From assembly GCF_013359945.1 (NCBI RefSeq), contig NZ_JABWCS010000202.1, positions 1 through 64,000 on the forward strand: DNA of 64,000 bases, read 5' to 3'. Numbering within the stretch: the stretch's first letter is position 1; every line of letters begins with the position of its first letter. The DNA comes from Paenibacillus agri. Lineage in GTDB: Bacteria > Bacillota > Bacilli > Paenibacillales > Paenibacillaceae. A program made the translations under genes and the position numbers. Under the pieces are notes generated by a model, which saw only the letters and a list, made by a program, of their open reading frames with translations, was not told the DNA's origin and ran no database searches. Positions 26,597-35,328 of this stretch are shown in pieces.

Positions 26597-28362
26597 CCGT
26601 TTATGACCTCCCCGTATTCTGTGTACTGTTCTGCAAAAAGCTTACGGTAGGCACTGCTTCTCTGAAGCAGCTCCTCATGATGCCCATAAGCAACGATTCG
26701 TCCCTCATCCAGCACAGCCACCTGATCAGCTTCCCTAATTGTCGATAGACGGTGGGCGATGATAAGGATCGTCGTCTGAGGGCCCAGCTTGCGCCAGCTA
26801 TCTCTGACCACCTGCTCCGTTTCCCCATCCAGTGCAGACGTAGCTTCGTCAAAGATAACCATTCTCGGCTTCTTCATAAACGTTCTAGCAAGTGCTATCC
26901 GTTGTTTTTGCCCTCCCGACATGGATATGCCCAGTCTTCCTCCTATCTTGGTATCCAGTCCATCCGGCAGTTCGAGAATGTAGTCATGGATCGCCGCTTG
27001 CTCACAGGCATGCCATAACATCTGATCACTCTGCTTCGCATTGCCCCAGAGCAAGTTGTCACGAATCGTGCCTTCGAACAAATAGGGCTCTTGAAGCGCA
27101 ACCACGATTGAAGAGCGGAGAGAAGCTAACCGGCAATGCTGAATCGGCATTCCGTCAATCACAATTTCTCCTTCCTCCGGATCATATAGACGAAGAAGCA
27201 GCGAGATCAGCGTGCTTTTTCCACTCCCGCTTTTTCCTACAATCGCTACCGTCTGCCCGCCTTGAATACTCAGATTTAAATCGCGAAGGACTGGCGTTTC
27301 TTTCCGGTAACCGAACGAGACCTTCGAGAATTCTATACTGCCTTTCGTGATCAACAGGTCGGGGGAATTCACCGAGCGATCCTCTTCTTGATTGGCCAGA
27401 AGTCCCACTACGCGTTCAAGTGCTACTTTATTTTGCTGCAGTCTCGCGCCAGCCCCTGACATATTCTTGAGTAAACCGCTCGCTCTGGCAAAATATTCAA
27501 TCATCGCCACGAACCCGCCTACCGTCAGCTGGCCTTTTACAATAAGGATACTTGCAGTTATGTATAGAATCAGATCAGACACCAGTGCAACCAGACTGAC
27601 CGCCCGCTCGGAGAAAAAACCGATACTGCTGGTTTGATTCTTAAGCCGCATATAATCCGCAAGTTGATGGACAAATTGGCGGGTCGTGTAACGGTCAGCC
27701 CCCATCAAGCGAATATCACGCAGTCCGCCAAGCATCTCTACACACCAGCTCATCAGCTTCCCATATTGTTTGCGCTGCCGCTCCATCCGGGACTTGGTAG
27801 CCCGGTTAAACGCCAGCGTAGTAAACGCAACAGCAGGGATGACAATGATCATGAGCAGCCCCAGATATACATTCGCGTATAAGACAAAGGCTATGGCCGT
27901 CAACAACCTAAGCGCATTTGCTGTTAAATAAAAAATATTCCAATGAATAAGCTCCATGACCTCTTCCGCATCCCGGTTGAGGATCGTCATCAGGTCCCCT
28001 GTTCGACTATTATGAAAAAAGGTGGACTTGAGTGTAAGCAGCTTGTCATACAGCTTTTTGCGGATATCAAATGTGAATCGTGTGACCAGATAGGTCCACA
28101 CACTGTTAAGTACCAAGTGAAGACCTTGCTCGCAGGCATAGATCAAACCATAACCTGCTACAATAAATAAGAAGAAAGACATGTTCCGATGATAGAAAAC
28201 CTCATCAACCAGCAGACCAAATATGTAAGGATAGACCATGCCGACGACGGATGTGACGAGCACACACAGAAACAGATTGATTAAAGGCAGTCGATATCTG
28301 CGGATTATGGGCCATAACATGTGCAGCTGTGACCGCAGCGATTGCTGAGAATTATTCCTCAT
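26593..28362 (-). CDS. ABC exporter half-transporter (permease-ATPase) 1
   Basis: A 589-residue ABC exporter with six membrane helices and a complete ATPase: Walker A VGKSGSGKSTLI, signature MSGGQKQRIALAR, Walker B MVIFDEATSALD, H-loop IAHRLST. ATG 28362 is chosen, 32 codons inside the longest frame, because AAAGGAG is six bases upstream. The gene then overlaps the end of the preceding small protein gene by 11 bases. It probably pairs with the next ABC gene to export a peptide or drug. Confidence 0.92.
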   Translation of the reverse strand: MRNNSQQSLRSQLHMLWPIIRRYRLPLINLFLCVLVTSVVGMVYPYIFGLLVDEVFYHRNMSFFLFIVAGYGLIYACEQGLHLVLNSVWTYLVTRFTFDIRKKLYDKLLTLKSTFFHNSRTGDLMTILNRDAEEVMELIHWNIFYLTANALRLLTAIAFVLYANVYLGLLMIIVIPAVAFTTLAFNRATKSRMERQRKQYGKLMSWCVEMLGGLRDIRLMGADRYTTRQFVHQLADYMRLKNQTSSIGFFSERAVSLVALVSDLILYITASILIVKGQLTVGGFVAMIEYFARASGLLKNMSGAGARLQQNKVALERVVGLLANQEEDRSVNSPDLLITKGSIEFSKVSFGYRKETPVLRDLNLSIQGGQTVAIVGKSGSGKSTLISLLLRLYDPEEGEIVIDGMPIQHCRLASLRSSIVVALQEPYLFEGTIRDNLLWGNAKQSDQMLWHACEQAAIHDYILELPDGLDTKIGGRLGISMSGGQKQRIALARTFMKKPRMVIFDEATSALDGETEQVVRDSWRKLGPQTTILIIAHRLSTIREADQVAVLDEGRIVAYGHHEELLQRSSAYRKLFAEQYTEYGEVING

Positions 28363-28810
28363 CACGCTCTCCTTTCTGGAAAAGCCGCTGCATAACTGTC
28401 TGTTTGCCAATTGGAATCTCCACGACATATGGCTTCTGCTTCCCTGAACCTTCCGCACTCGCTCGATCCCACTCCGCTGGTTCTACCTGAATACGCACAA
28501 CCGTTCCTCGTTCCTCCTCATGGATACTGTCCACCTTAGCCGGGTAACGATTTCCGCTTTCTTCGGTGTACCACACAACTTCATCGTTACTCTGCAGTTC
28601 AGGGGTTCCTCTTTCTAACAAGACAGTCAAATAGGTAACCTCCGCGTGCGTACCTGCTTCAATCGTTCCCAGTGCCGAGCTGTACTGGCGAATCTCAATT
28701 CTCGTCATCAGCGCATACATTCCTGCCACCAGCAAAGCAATAATCACCAGCGCTGCTATTGGCGTCTGTATAAATGTAAAACGATACCATTTCCAAAGCC
28801 GATCCCCCAT
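28352..28810 (-). CDS. Membrane-anchored accessory protein, HlyD-like barrel
   Basis: A 152-residue protein with one N-terminal membrane helix (FIQTPIAALVIIALLVAGMYAL) and an outside domain of short beta strands (TIEAGTHAEVTYLTVLLERG, YPAKVDSIHEE, TVVRIQVEP). The pattern resembles the barrel part of HlyD-type membrane fusion proteins without the coiled coil. ATG 28810, six bases after GGGGTG, is preferred over GTG 28819. It is the first gene of the ABC exporter operon. The assignment as an accessory subunit is inferred from context. Confidence 0.65.
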   Translation of the reverse strand: MGDRLWKWYRFTFIQTPIAALVIIALLVAGMYALMTRIEIRQYSSALGTIEAGTHAEVTYLTVLLERGTPELQSNDEVVWYTEESGNRYPAKVDSIHEEERGTVVRIQVEPAEWDRASAEGSGKQKPYVVEIPIGKQTVMQRLFQKGERDEE

Positions 28811-28940
28811 AGGATGCACCCCGCCAGTCTATGTAATATCCCAATAAATATAGCAGTATTTTCTAAGTTATGACAATAGATGAGAGATACTTTGCCACCT
28901 CCCTACTCTGATTCGGGTACCCCTCTCTCTTCATTACAAT

Positions 28941-28989
28941 AAAAAAACGACTGATAGGCACAATAGAGTTACATGTGCCAGACAGTCGT
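28941..28989 (-). terminator. Terminator of the oligopeptide ABC operon
   Basis: On the minus strand ACGACTGTCTGGCACA (28989-28974) pairs with the arm at 28962-28947, then seven T follow (28947-28941). It lies after the last gene of the operon running from 37272 to 29059. Confidence 0.88.
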
Positions 28990-29058
28990 CGCGTCGTTTT
29001 AGGCTTGTCTAAAGATATATAGATCACTCTGATGAATATAGCTTTGTTCTTTACGATT

Positions 29059-30078
29059 TTATAGGGAGGCGGTTCTGACTTCTTTAATCTCGTTCACACT
29101 ATAACTCTCCTCAGACCACAAATGACAACTGACCGCATGCCCTTCCCTCACGTCCGCAAGCGTGGGCGTTTCTGAGAAGCATCTGTCGTGGGCGTGCATG
29201 CAGCGCGTGCGGAACGCACAGCCTGATGGAATCGCAGAGGGGTCTGGCAGATCTCCCTGAAGTACGATCCGTTCCCGCTTCTGTGCCGCACGCTCTGCCG
29301 GAATAGAGGACACCAATGCCTGCGTATAAGGGTGCAGGGGATGGGCGTACACCTCCTCCATCTCGCCAATCTCCACAATTTTGCCCAGGTACATGACAGC
29401 CACTCTGTCGCTCATATAATGGACAACATTCAGATCATGCGAGATGAACAAATAGGTTAGCGACAACTCCTGCTGGAGGTCTTTTAACAGGTTGAGCACT
29501 TGGGCTTGAACAGAGACATCCAGCGCGGACACCGGTTCGTCAAGCACCAGAAACTCCGGGTTCAACATGAGCGCTCGCGCAATCCCGATCCGCTGGCGCT
29601 GCCCGCCACTTAATTCATGGGCATACCGGTTCCGGTACGACTCGTCCAGACCGATGCTTTCCAGCATGTCACTGACCTTGCTCCACCGCTCCGCAGCCTT
29701 GCCCAGGCGGTTCAACTTCAGCGGCTCCTCCAGTAGCCGTCCAATCTTGAAGCGTGGATTCAGGGAGGTGAACGGGTCCTGGAACACATACTGAATCCGG
29801 CGCCGCAGATCCTGCTGATTCCGGCTTCCCGAACCGGCGATGTCCTCCCCTTTGTAGAAAAGACCACCGCCTGTGGGCTCGAGTAGCCGGGCCGTTATCT
29901 GGCCTAATGTCGACTTGCCGCAACCACTCTCGCCGACTAGCCCCAGCGTCTCTCCCTTCCGTATCGAAACAGAGACGCCGTCAACGGCTCGCAGCACCTG
30001 TCCCTTCTGCGGCCACACTCGTTTCGTATAATACTTCTCCAGTTCCCTCAGCTCGATCAGCGGTATTTCGGTTGTCAC
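29059..30078 (-). CDS. Oligopeptide-type ABC importer ATPase (OppF/DppF-like)
   Basis: A 339-residue ATPase with Walker [12 protein letters not shown], signature [15 protein letters not shown], Walker [13 protein letters not shown] and the C-terminal oligopeptide/dipeptide extension with a [14 protein letters not shown] iron-sulfur-type Cys cluster. It starts with GTG 30078 after GAGG and overlaps the previous ATPase gene by 98 bases in another frame. Together with the OppD-like ATPase it powers the two permeases encoded upstream. Confidence 0.92.
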   Translation of the reverse strand: MTTEIPLIELRELEKYYTKRVWPQKGQVLRAVDGVSVSIRKGETLGLVGESGCGKSTLGQITARLLEPTGGGLFYKGEDIAGSGSRNQQDLRRRIQYVFQDPFTSLNPRFKIGRLLEEPLKLNRLGKAAERWSKVSDMLESIGLDESYRNRYAHELSGGQRQRIGIARALMLNPEFLVLDEPVSALDVSVQAQVLNLLKDLQQELSLTYLFISHDLNVVHYMSDRVAVMYLGKIVEIGEMEEVYAHPLHPYTQALVSSIPAERAAQKRERIVLQGDLPDPSAIPSGCAFRTRCMHAHDRCFSETPTLADVREGHAVSCHLWSEESYSVNEIKEVRTASL

Positions 30079-31093
30079 CCTTCCTCACCCCCTCTTCCAC
30101 TACCAGAAAGCAGCTGGTTGTATGTCCGAATCCAACCGGCGACAGCTTAGGCTGCTCTATGCGGCAGCATTCCATGGCATATTGGCAGCGGGGGGCGAAA
30201 TTACATCCGACCGACCGCTCGTGAAGCGCCGGAACTGCACCCGGGATAGAGTGCAGCCTGTGGCCTTTATGAGACGGTGACGGAATGGAATTCAGCAGCC
30301 CAATCGTATACGGATGGCGCGGCCGGTCAAATATATCCGCCACCGATCCTTCCTCTACGATTCGTCCCGCGTACATTACGGCAATCCGGTCGCACATCTC
30401 GGCAATGAGACCCAGATCATGTGAGATCAGCACAATCGATGTCCCGTCCTGATCGCGAATCTGCCGCATAACCTCCAGAATTTGGGCCTGGATGGTCACA
30501 TCCAGCGCCGTGGTCGGTTCATCTGCGATCAACAGCCCGGGATTGCAAGCGATAGCAATGGCAATCATCACCCGTTGCCGCATGCCGCCGGAGAGCTGAT
30601 GCGGATATTCCTTCAGCAGCTTTTCCGGACGTGCCAGACCAACCTTACGGAATAGCTCAATAGCTTGTGCGGCAGCCTCTTGGCGGGAATAGCCCAGGTG
30701 GAGACGCAGTCCTTCCGTCACCTGATAGCCTATAGTTAAGCTGTTATTCAGTGAGCTCATCGGGTCCTGGAATACCATAGCTACTTCACGGCCGCGGATT
30801 TTCCGCAGTTCCTTTGGTTTCAAAAGATGTAAAGGCTGAGCCTCATCTTCCCGCTCTCCGTACCAGATCTCTCCACCGTTGATTTCCATCGCCTTTGGCA
30901 GCAGTCCGAGCATAGAGAGAGACAGCACACTTTTGCCACAGCCCGATTCGCCGACAATGCCGAGCGTCTCTCCTTGAGAAACCGACAGTGAGACTCCGTC
31001 CACTACAGCCAGCCGTTCCCGGCGCCCCTTCAGTTCTATCCGCAGATTACGGATATCCAGTATCTTCTGGCGTTCTACTTGATTCCCAACCAT
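29981..31093 (-). CDS. Oligopeptide-type ABC importer ATPase (OppD/DppD-like)
   Basis: A 370-residue ATPase: Walker [12 protein letters not shown], signature [16 protein letters not shown], Walker [13 protein letters not shown], and the C-terminal [14 protein letters not shown]ys cluster. After the family domain it has an extra C-terminal tail of about 40 residues that runs into the following gene. The gene begins four bases after the OppC-like permease gene ends. Confidence 0.92.
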   Translation of the reverse strand: MVGNQVERQKILDIRNLRIELKGRRERLAVVDGVSLSVSQGETLGIVGESGCGKSVLSLSMLGLLPKAMEINGGEIWYGEREDEAQPLHLLKPKELRKIRGREVAMVFQDPMSSLNNSLTIGYQVTEGLRLHLGYSRQEAAAQAIELFRKVGLARPEKLLKEYPHQLSGGMRQRVMIAIAIACNPGLLIADEPTTALDVTIQAQILEVMRQIRDQDGTSIVLISHDLGLIAEMCDRIAVMYAGRIVEEGSVADIFDRPRHPYTIGLLNSIPSPSHKGHRLHSIPGAVPALHERSVGCNFAPRCQYAMECCRIEQPKLSPVGFGHTTSCFLVVEEGVRKGDNRNTADRAEGTGEVLYETSVAAEGTGAASR

Positions 31094-31097
31094 TTGG

Positions 31098-31916
31098 TCA
31101 TCCCCCTCTGTTCACGTTGTCGCGCAAATCGCGGATGCCATCGCCGAGCAGGTTGAAGCCAAGCACCGACAAGGTGATCAATAGTCCCGGTGCCAACGCA
31201 TACCAAGGCGCTTTGTTCAAATACCCTTGCGCTTCGTTCAGCATCCTGCCCCAGCTCGGATCGGGTGGCTGGACGCCAAGTCCCAGATAGCTAAGCGCGG
31301 CTTCTACCAGAATCGCCGTCGAGAAGCTAAGTGCCGCCGTTGTTATAATAGAAGAAATAATATTAGGCAGGATCTGAATAAAAATGACGTTGAAATGCCC
31401 TGCGCCAATTCCTCTCGCCGCCCGCACATAGTCCGCTTCCCGGTGCTGCAATACGCCGCTGCGGATTACCCGGGCAAAGGATGGGACGGATAACACACCT
31501 ATAGCGATAATCGTCTGGAACATATTTGGCTTGAAGATCGAAACCAACAACAGGGCAAGCAGAATGCCGGGAAAAGCCAGCAGTGCATCCGTAGCCCGCA
31601 TCAACAGCTCATCGACCCAGCCTCCCACATACCCGGCTAAGGTGCCTACAATGAAGCCACATGTTAGGCCAATCGCAACGGATATAGAACCGACCAGAAA
31701 AGCTGTCTGTGCCCCGACCATAATGCGGCTAAGCACATCCCGCCCGAAATTATCCGTTCCCAGCCAATGCGCTGAGCCCGGTGCCTGCAAGCGTTCGGTT
31801 ATACTCATGACATTCTCCCCATAAGGGGTATAGAAGAGGCTGATTATCATAATGACAAGCAACAGCCCTACGAACAGACTGCCGAGCACCAGACTGAAGC
31901 TTTTATTTATCCTCAT
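31098..31916 (-). CDS. Oligopeptide-type ABC permease (OppC/DppC-like)
   Basis: A 272-residue inner-membrane permease with about six helices. HWLGTDNFGRDVLSRIMVGAQ is the OppC N-terminal signature and YVRAARGIGAGHFNVIFIQILPN the EAA loop that contacts the ATPase. It forms the channel with the OppB-like protein encoded 13 bases upstream. Confidence 0.93.
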   Translation of the reverse strand: MRINKSFSLVLGSLFVGLLLVIMIISLFYTPYGENVMSITERLQAPGSAHWLGTDNFGRDVLSRIMVGAQTAFLVGSISVAIGLTCGFIVGTLAGYVGGWVDELLMRATDALLAFPGILLALLLVSIFKPNMFQTIIAIGVLSVPSFARVIRSGVLQHREADYVRAARGIGAGHFNVIFIQILPNIISSIITTAALSFSTAILVEAALSYLGLGVQPPDPSWGRMLNEAQGYLNKAPWYALAPGLLITLSVLGFNLLGDGIRDLRDNVNRGG

Positions 31917-31929
31917 CCTTAAGAGCCCT

Positions 31930-32871
31930 CTACTTTAAGCGAATTTTCGGGTCCAACCAGCGGTAGGACAGATCGACAATAAAATTAATGATAATAACCG
32001 TAACAGCGATTAGCAGCACCAGACCCTGCACCAGTGGATAATCACGATTGCCGATAGCGGTAATCAACAGACTGCCGAAGCCCGGCAGTGTGAAGACCTG
32101 TTCAATGACAAGACTGCCGGCCAGCAGCTCGCCAAAATTAATTCCGACAATGGTGATGACCGGCAGCAGTGCATTTTTGAGCACATGAATATATTGGATC
32201 GATCGTTCAGACAACCCCTTGCTTCTGGCAGTACGCACATAGTCCAGATTCAACTGCTCCAGCATCGTGGTACGCAAATACCGGACAATCACTGCAATCT
32301 GCGGAATCGCCAGCGCAACAGCAGGCAGCACGATCGACTTTAGCGCCAGGATTGGACTCTCTGACCACGGTACATAGCTACTGACCGAAAACCACCTTAG
32401 CGTTAGTCCGAACACAAGGATCAGGATGATTCCCATCCAGAAGGAAGGAATGGCTAAGCCGAACTGTGTGCCGATTGAGATGAGGGCATCCCATTTTTTA
32501 CCGTGCGATTTGGCGGCCAGAATACCAAGCGGCACTGCCGTACACACGGAAATCACTAGCGCAAGTAGCGCCAGTGACAACGTGACAGGAACACGGCTGA
32601 CGATCAGCTTCAGCACCGGCTCCGAGAATCGCAGTGATTCGCCAAAATCCAGCAGAGCCGCGTTGCCAAGCCAATGACCGAATTGGACCAGAAGGGGACG
32701 GTCGGTGCCGAGCTTCGCTTCAAGCAGGGCAATCTGCTCATTCGACGCCTCCGTACCCAGAATGGCCAACGCCGGATTACCAGGGATGATGCGAAAGGCG
32801 GTGAACGTCAACACTACGACGAACAATACCGTCAAGAAGAGCGTGACTAACCGGCGTGCGTAATAGTTCAT
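31930..32871 (-). CDS. Oligopeptide-type ABC permease (OppB/DppB-like)
   Basis: A 313-residue permease with six helices. The start (ARRLVTLFLTVLFVVVLTF), the periplasmic GTDRPLLVQFGHWLG block and the EAA loop YVRTARSKGLSERSIQYIHVLKN are standard for OppB/DppB. It lies 20 bases after the substrate-binding protein gene. Confidence 0.93.
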   Translation of the reverse strand: MNYYARRLVTLFLTVLFVVVLTFTAFRIIPGNPALAILGTEASNEQIALLEAKLGTDRPLLVQFGHWLGNAALLDFGESLRFSEPVLKLIVSRVPVTLSLALLALVISVCTAVPLGILAAKSHGKKWDALISIGTQFGLAIPSFWMGIILILVFGLTLRWFSVSSYVPWSESPILALKSIVLPAVALAIPQIAVIVRYLRTTMLEQLNLDYVRTARSKGLSERSIQYIHVLKNALLPVITIVGINFGELLAGSLVIEQVFTLPGFGSLLITAIGNRDYPLVQGLVLLIAVTVIIINFIVDLSYRWLDPKIRLK

Positions 32872-32891
32872 GCCTGGAATCCTCCCGCAGG

Positions 32892-34526
32892 TTACTCCGT
32901 AAAGTGCACGGTCGACAGATCCTGTACATAGATCGGATACTGCTTGTATCCGGTGAGCTTTTTGCTGATAGCGACGTTCAGGTTAGGGTCCATAATATAC
33001 ACAGCTGCGGCATCGTCAGCCAGAATGGTCTGGGCTTTTTTATACAACTCTACCCGCTTAGCATCGTCCACTTCCTTGACGGCAGCTTTCAGCGTCTCAT
33101 CGTACTCCGGATTTTTATAGTTGAAGAAGTTGTTCGGCGAATCCGACAGATACTTGTTCAGAATGGAGTAAGGGTCCAGCTTGCCATCCAGCCCGATAAT
33201 CGTCAGATCGTAGTCGCGCCCTTTATAAATCCGTTCCAGCCAGACCGCCCATTCCACCGGCTCGATCTTGACCTTGACGCCAATCTGCGCCAGCTGCTGG
33301 GCAAAGACCTGTGCCGTGTCGACATGAAATTGGTAGTTGGATGGCACCGACAATGTAGTTTCAAAACCATTCGGATAACCGGCCTCGGCAAGCAGGCTCT
33401 TGGCTTTTTCAATATCAGTGGCGTATTTATCCTCCAGGCCTTCCTGATAATATTTGGCGAGTACAGGGCTTATATTGGAACCTAGCTTGGTTCCCTTACC
33501 TAGTGCAACCCCATCAATAATCTCGTCTTTGTTAACGGCATAGTTGATCGCCTGACGCACCTTGATATCACCAAACGGTTTCTTGGCAATGTTGAAGGTC
33601 ACGAGCTGCACCAGATTCTGCGGAGCGCTGACCGCGTTGAACTTATCGGCCACCTCCTCAAGCCGTTCTGTCCCGATCCGTGGATAAATATCCGCCTCGC
33701 CTGACTTCAGCGCCAGCAGCGCAGCTTCGCTGTCCGTAATAATCCGGAATTCTACCTGATCTAACGAAGGGATATCCTTCACGTAATAATCAGAATTCTT
33801 TTCAACGACTAGACGCTGTCCGGGCAGATATTCCTTGAACTTGAAAGGGCCTGTGCCGATCGGAGTCTTATTGCTGTCCTCATAACCGTCCGGAATGATT
33901 GCTCCACTCGCTGCCGTCAAGGAGGTCAGGAACGAAGAATTATTCTCCTTCAGCTTGAAAACAACCGTTGACGCATCTGGCGCTTCAATGGAGGCTACAC
34001 TCTCATACGCTGTGGACAGCGGCTTGCCTGTGGCGGTACCCGCCAGGCGGTCATAGGAATACTTCACATCTGCAGAGGTGACGGCGTTGCCGTTATGGAA
34101 CTTTACACCGCTGCGGATTTTGAAGGTATAGGTCAAGCCGTCCGGGGACACCTCGTAAGATTCAGCCACAGCCGGATACAGCTCACCCTTGTCATTCGGT
34201 TTCAGCAGACCTTCAAACACGTTGAACAACACCTCAGCCGTTCCAGCCGCTACCGCCAAGTGGGGGTCCAGATAATCCAGATCCTGCGGGATAATGACGA
34301 CGGCGTTGCCTCCGCTCTTCGGTTCAGCACTCGGTGCTTCTGTGCTCTCAGGGGCCTGCGTTGCTTCGGCACTGTTGGTGTGCTGAGACTTTGACTGTGA
34401 CTGTGAGGTATTCGTATTCGCTGTATCTTTGCCGCATGCAGATAACACCAGCACCATGAGTACAGCCGTAATCAGAGACAGGACATATAAGGACTTCTTT
34501 GGGTTCGTTATCTTCGTGTTCGTCAT
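32892..34526 (-). CDS. Oligopeptide-type ABC substrate-binding lipoprotein
   Basis: A 544-residue SBP family 5 lipoprotein. After a signal peptide comes the lipobox LSAC (Cys about 30), a Thr/Ser/Gln/Pro-rich spacer, then the family blocks YEVSPDGLTYTFKIRSGVKFH and AVTSADVKYSYDRLAG. ATG 34526 is favoured, 11 codons inside the frame, because GGTGGGG is six bases upstream. The ligand is not known; the regulatory and enzymatic context suggests something other than bulk peptides. Confidence 0.93.
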   Translation of the reverse strand: MTNTKITNPKKSLYVLSLITAVLMVLVLSACGKDTANTNTSQSQSKSQHTNSAEATQAPESTEAPSAEPKSGGNAVVIIPQDLDYLDPHLAVAAGTAEVLFNVFEGLLKPNDKGELYPAVAESYEVSPDGLTYTFKIRSGVKFHNGNAVTSADVKYSYDRLAGTATGKPLSTAYESVASIEAPDASTVVFKLKENNSSFLTSLTAASGAIIPDGYEDSNKTPIGTGPFKFKEYLPGQRLVVEKNSDYYVKDIPSLDQVEFRIITDSEAALLALKSGEADIYPRIGTERLEEVADKFNAVSAPQNLVQLVTFNIAKKPFGDIKVRQAINYAVNKDEIIDGVALGKGTKLGSNISPVLAKYYQEGLEDKYATDIEKAKSLLAEAGYPNGFETTLSVPSNYQFHVDTAQVFAQQLAQIGVKVKIEPVEWAVWLERIYKGRDYDLTIIGLDGKLDPYSILNKYLSDSPNNFFNYKNPEYDETLKAAVKEVDDAKRVELYKKAQTILADDAAAVYIMDPNLNVAISKKLTGYKQYPIYVQDLSTVHFTE

Positions 34527-34608
34527 CTTCTTCCCCACCTTTTTCTTAGTAATGTGCAATCGTTAATCCCTTGAGATCATGTGTAAATCGTTAGCCCCTG
34601 TGAGTTTC

Positions 34609-35307
34609 TTACGACGATGCGCCAAGCAGCTGGGGAAGCTCCTTAATGGATGAAAGCGTCGGCACAGGCCCAATCTCCTCAATCCCAAGCCTGCCAAACC
34701 GGTTGATGAGATAGCTCTCCATCCCCACGCGCTGGCTGCCAATGACATCATCATAATAATTGTCACCTACATACAGGCTCTGCCCGGCACTCACTCCCGC
34801 CAACTTCAAAGCCTTCTTAAAAATCGCTTCATCCGGCTTTACCACGCCCACCTCCGAAGAAATGACAATCTGATCAAAGAAGGGCAACAGCCCGTTCTCC
34901 TCCAATACGGTTCGAGCTGTAAAATCCCAATTGCTAATTAAGCCGATGCCGTAAGAATGCTTCTTCAGCAGTCCCAGCACCTCCAGCGTCTCAGGATAAG
35001 CGCGCCACCCGCTCTGTTGCCGAGCCTCAATTTCCCGCAGCCTCCGGCATTGGTGAACCAGATCGAAATGTACGTTCAGCGCATAATTCAAGACGCCGAT
35101 GTACCATGAATAGAAGGTATTCGTGTCTCTGCCCAGCGCTCCCGGATACTGGCGCATGAACAGCTTGTCGGTTTGATGATAGGCCTCCTCAATGTCCGCA
35201 AGCGACCTCTCTATGCCTTGTTCGAGCAAAAATTCACGGTACGCTGCCTCTCTTTCCAAATAAACCAGAGTGTATCCAAGATCGAACCAGATATAAGCTA
35301 CTGTCAT
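34609..35307 (-). CDS. HAD-superfamily hydrolase, YjjG/phosphatase-like
   Basis: A 232-residue HAD hydrolase. Motif I is IWFDLGYTLV, in which the second Asp of the usual DxD is replaced by Gly (DLG-type), motif II LISNWD, and motif III/IV KPDEAIFK … YVGDNYYDDVIGSQRVGM. The second motif-I Asp normally acts as acid/base in phosphatases, so catalysis may differ. ATG 35307 follows AGAGGTG by six bases. It lies between the CocE-like hydrolase and the binding protein genes of the same operon. Confidence 0.88.
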   Translation of the reverse strand: MTVAYIWFDLGYTLVYLEREAAYREFLLEQGIERSLADIEEAYHQTDKLFMRQYPGALGRDTNTFYSWYIGVLNYALNVHFDLVHQCRRLREIEARQQSGWRAYPETLEVLGLLKKHSYGIGLISNWDFTARTVLEENGLLPFFDQIVISSEVGVVKPDEAIFKKALKLAGVSAGQSLYVGDNYYDDVIGSQRVGMESYLINRFGRLGIEEIGPVPTLSSIKELPQLLGASS

Positions 35308-35328
35308 TCCCTGCACCTCTTTTGTTCT

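Noticed and set aside
24824..28362. Lantibiotic exporter with peptidase domain
   Set aside because: Neither ABC protein has an N-terminal C39 peptidase and no precursor or lanthionine enzyme gene is nearby.
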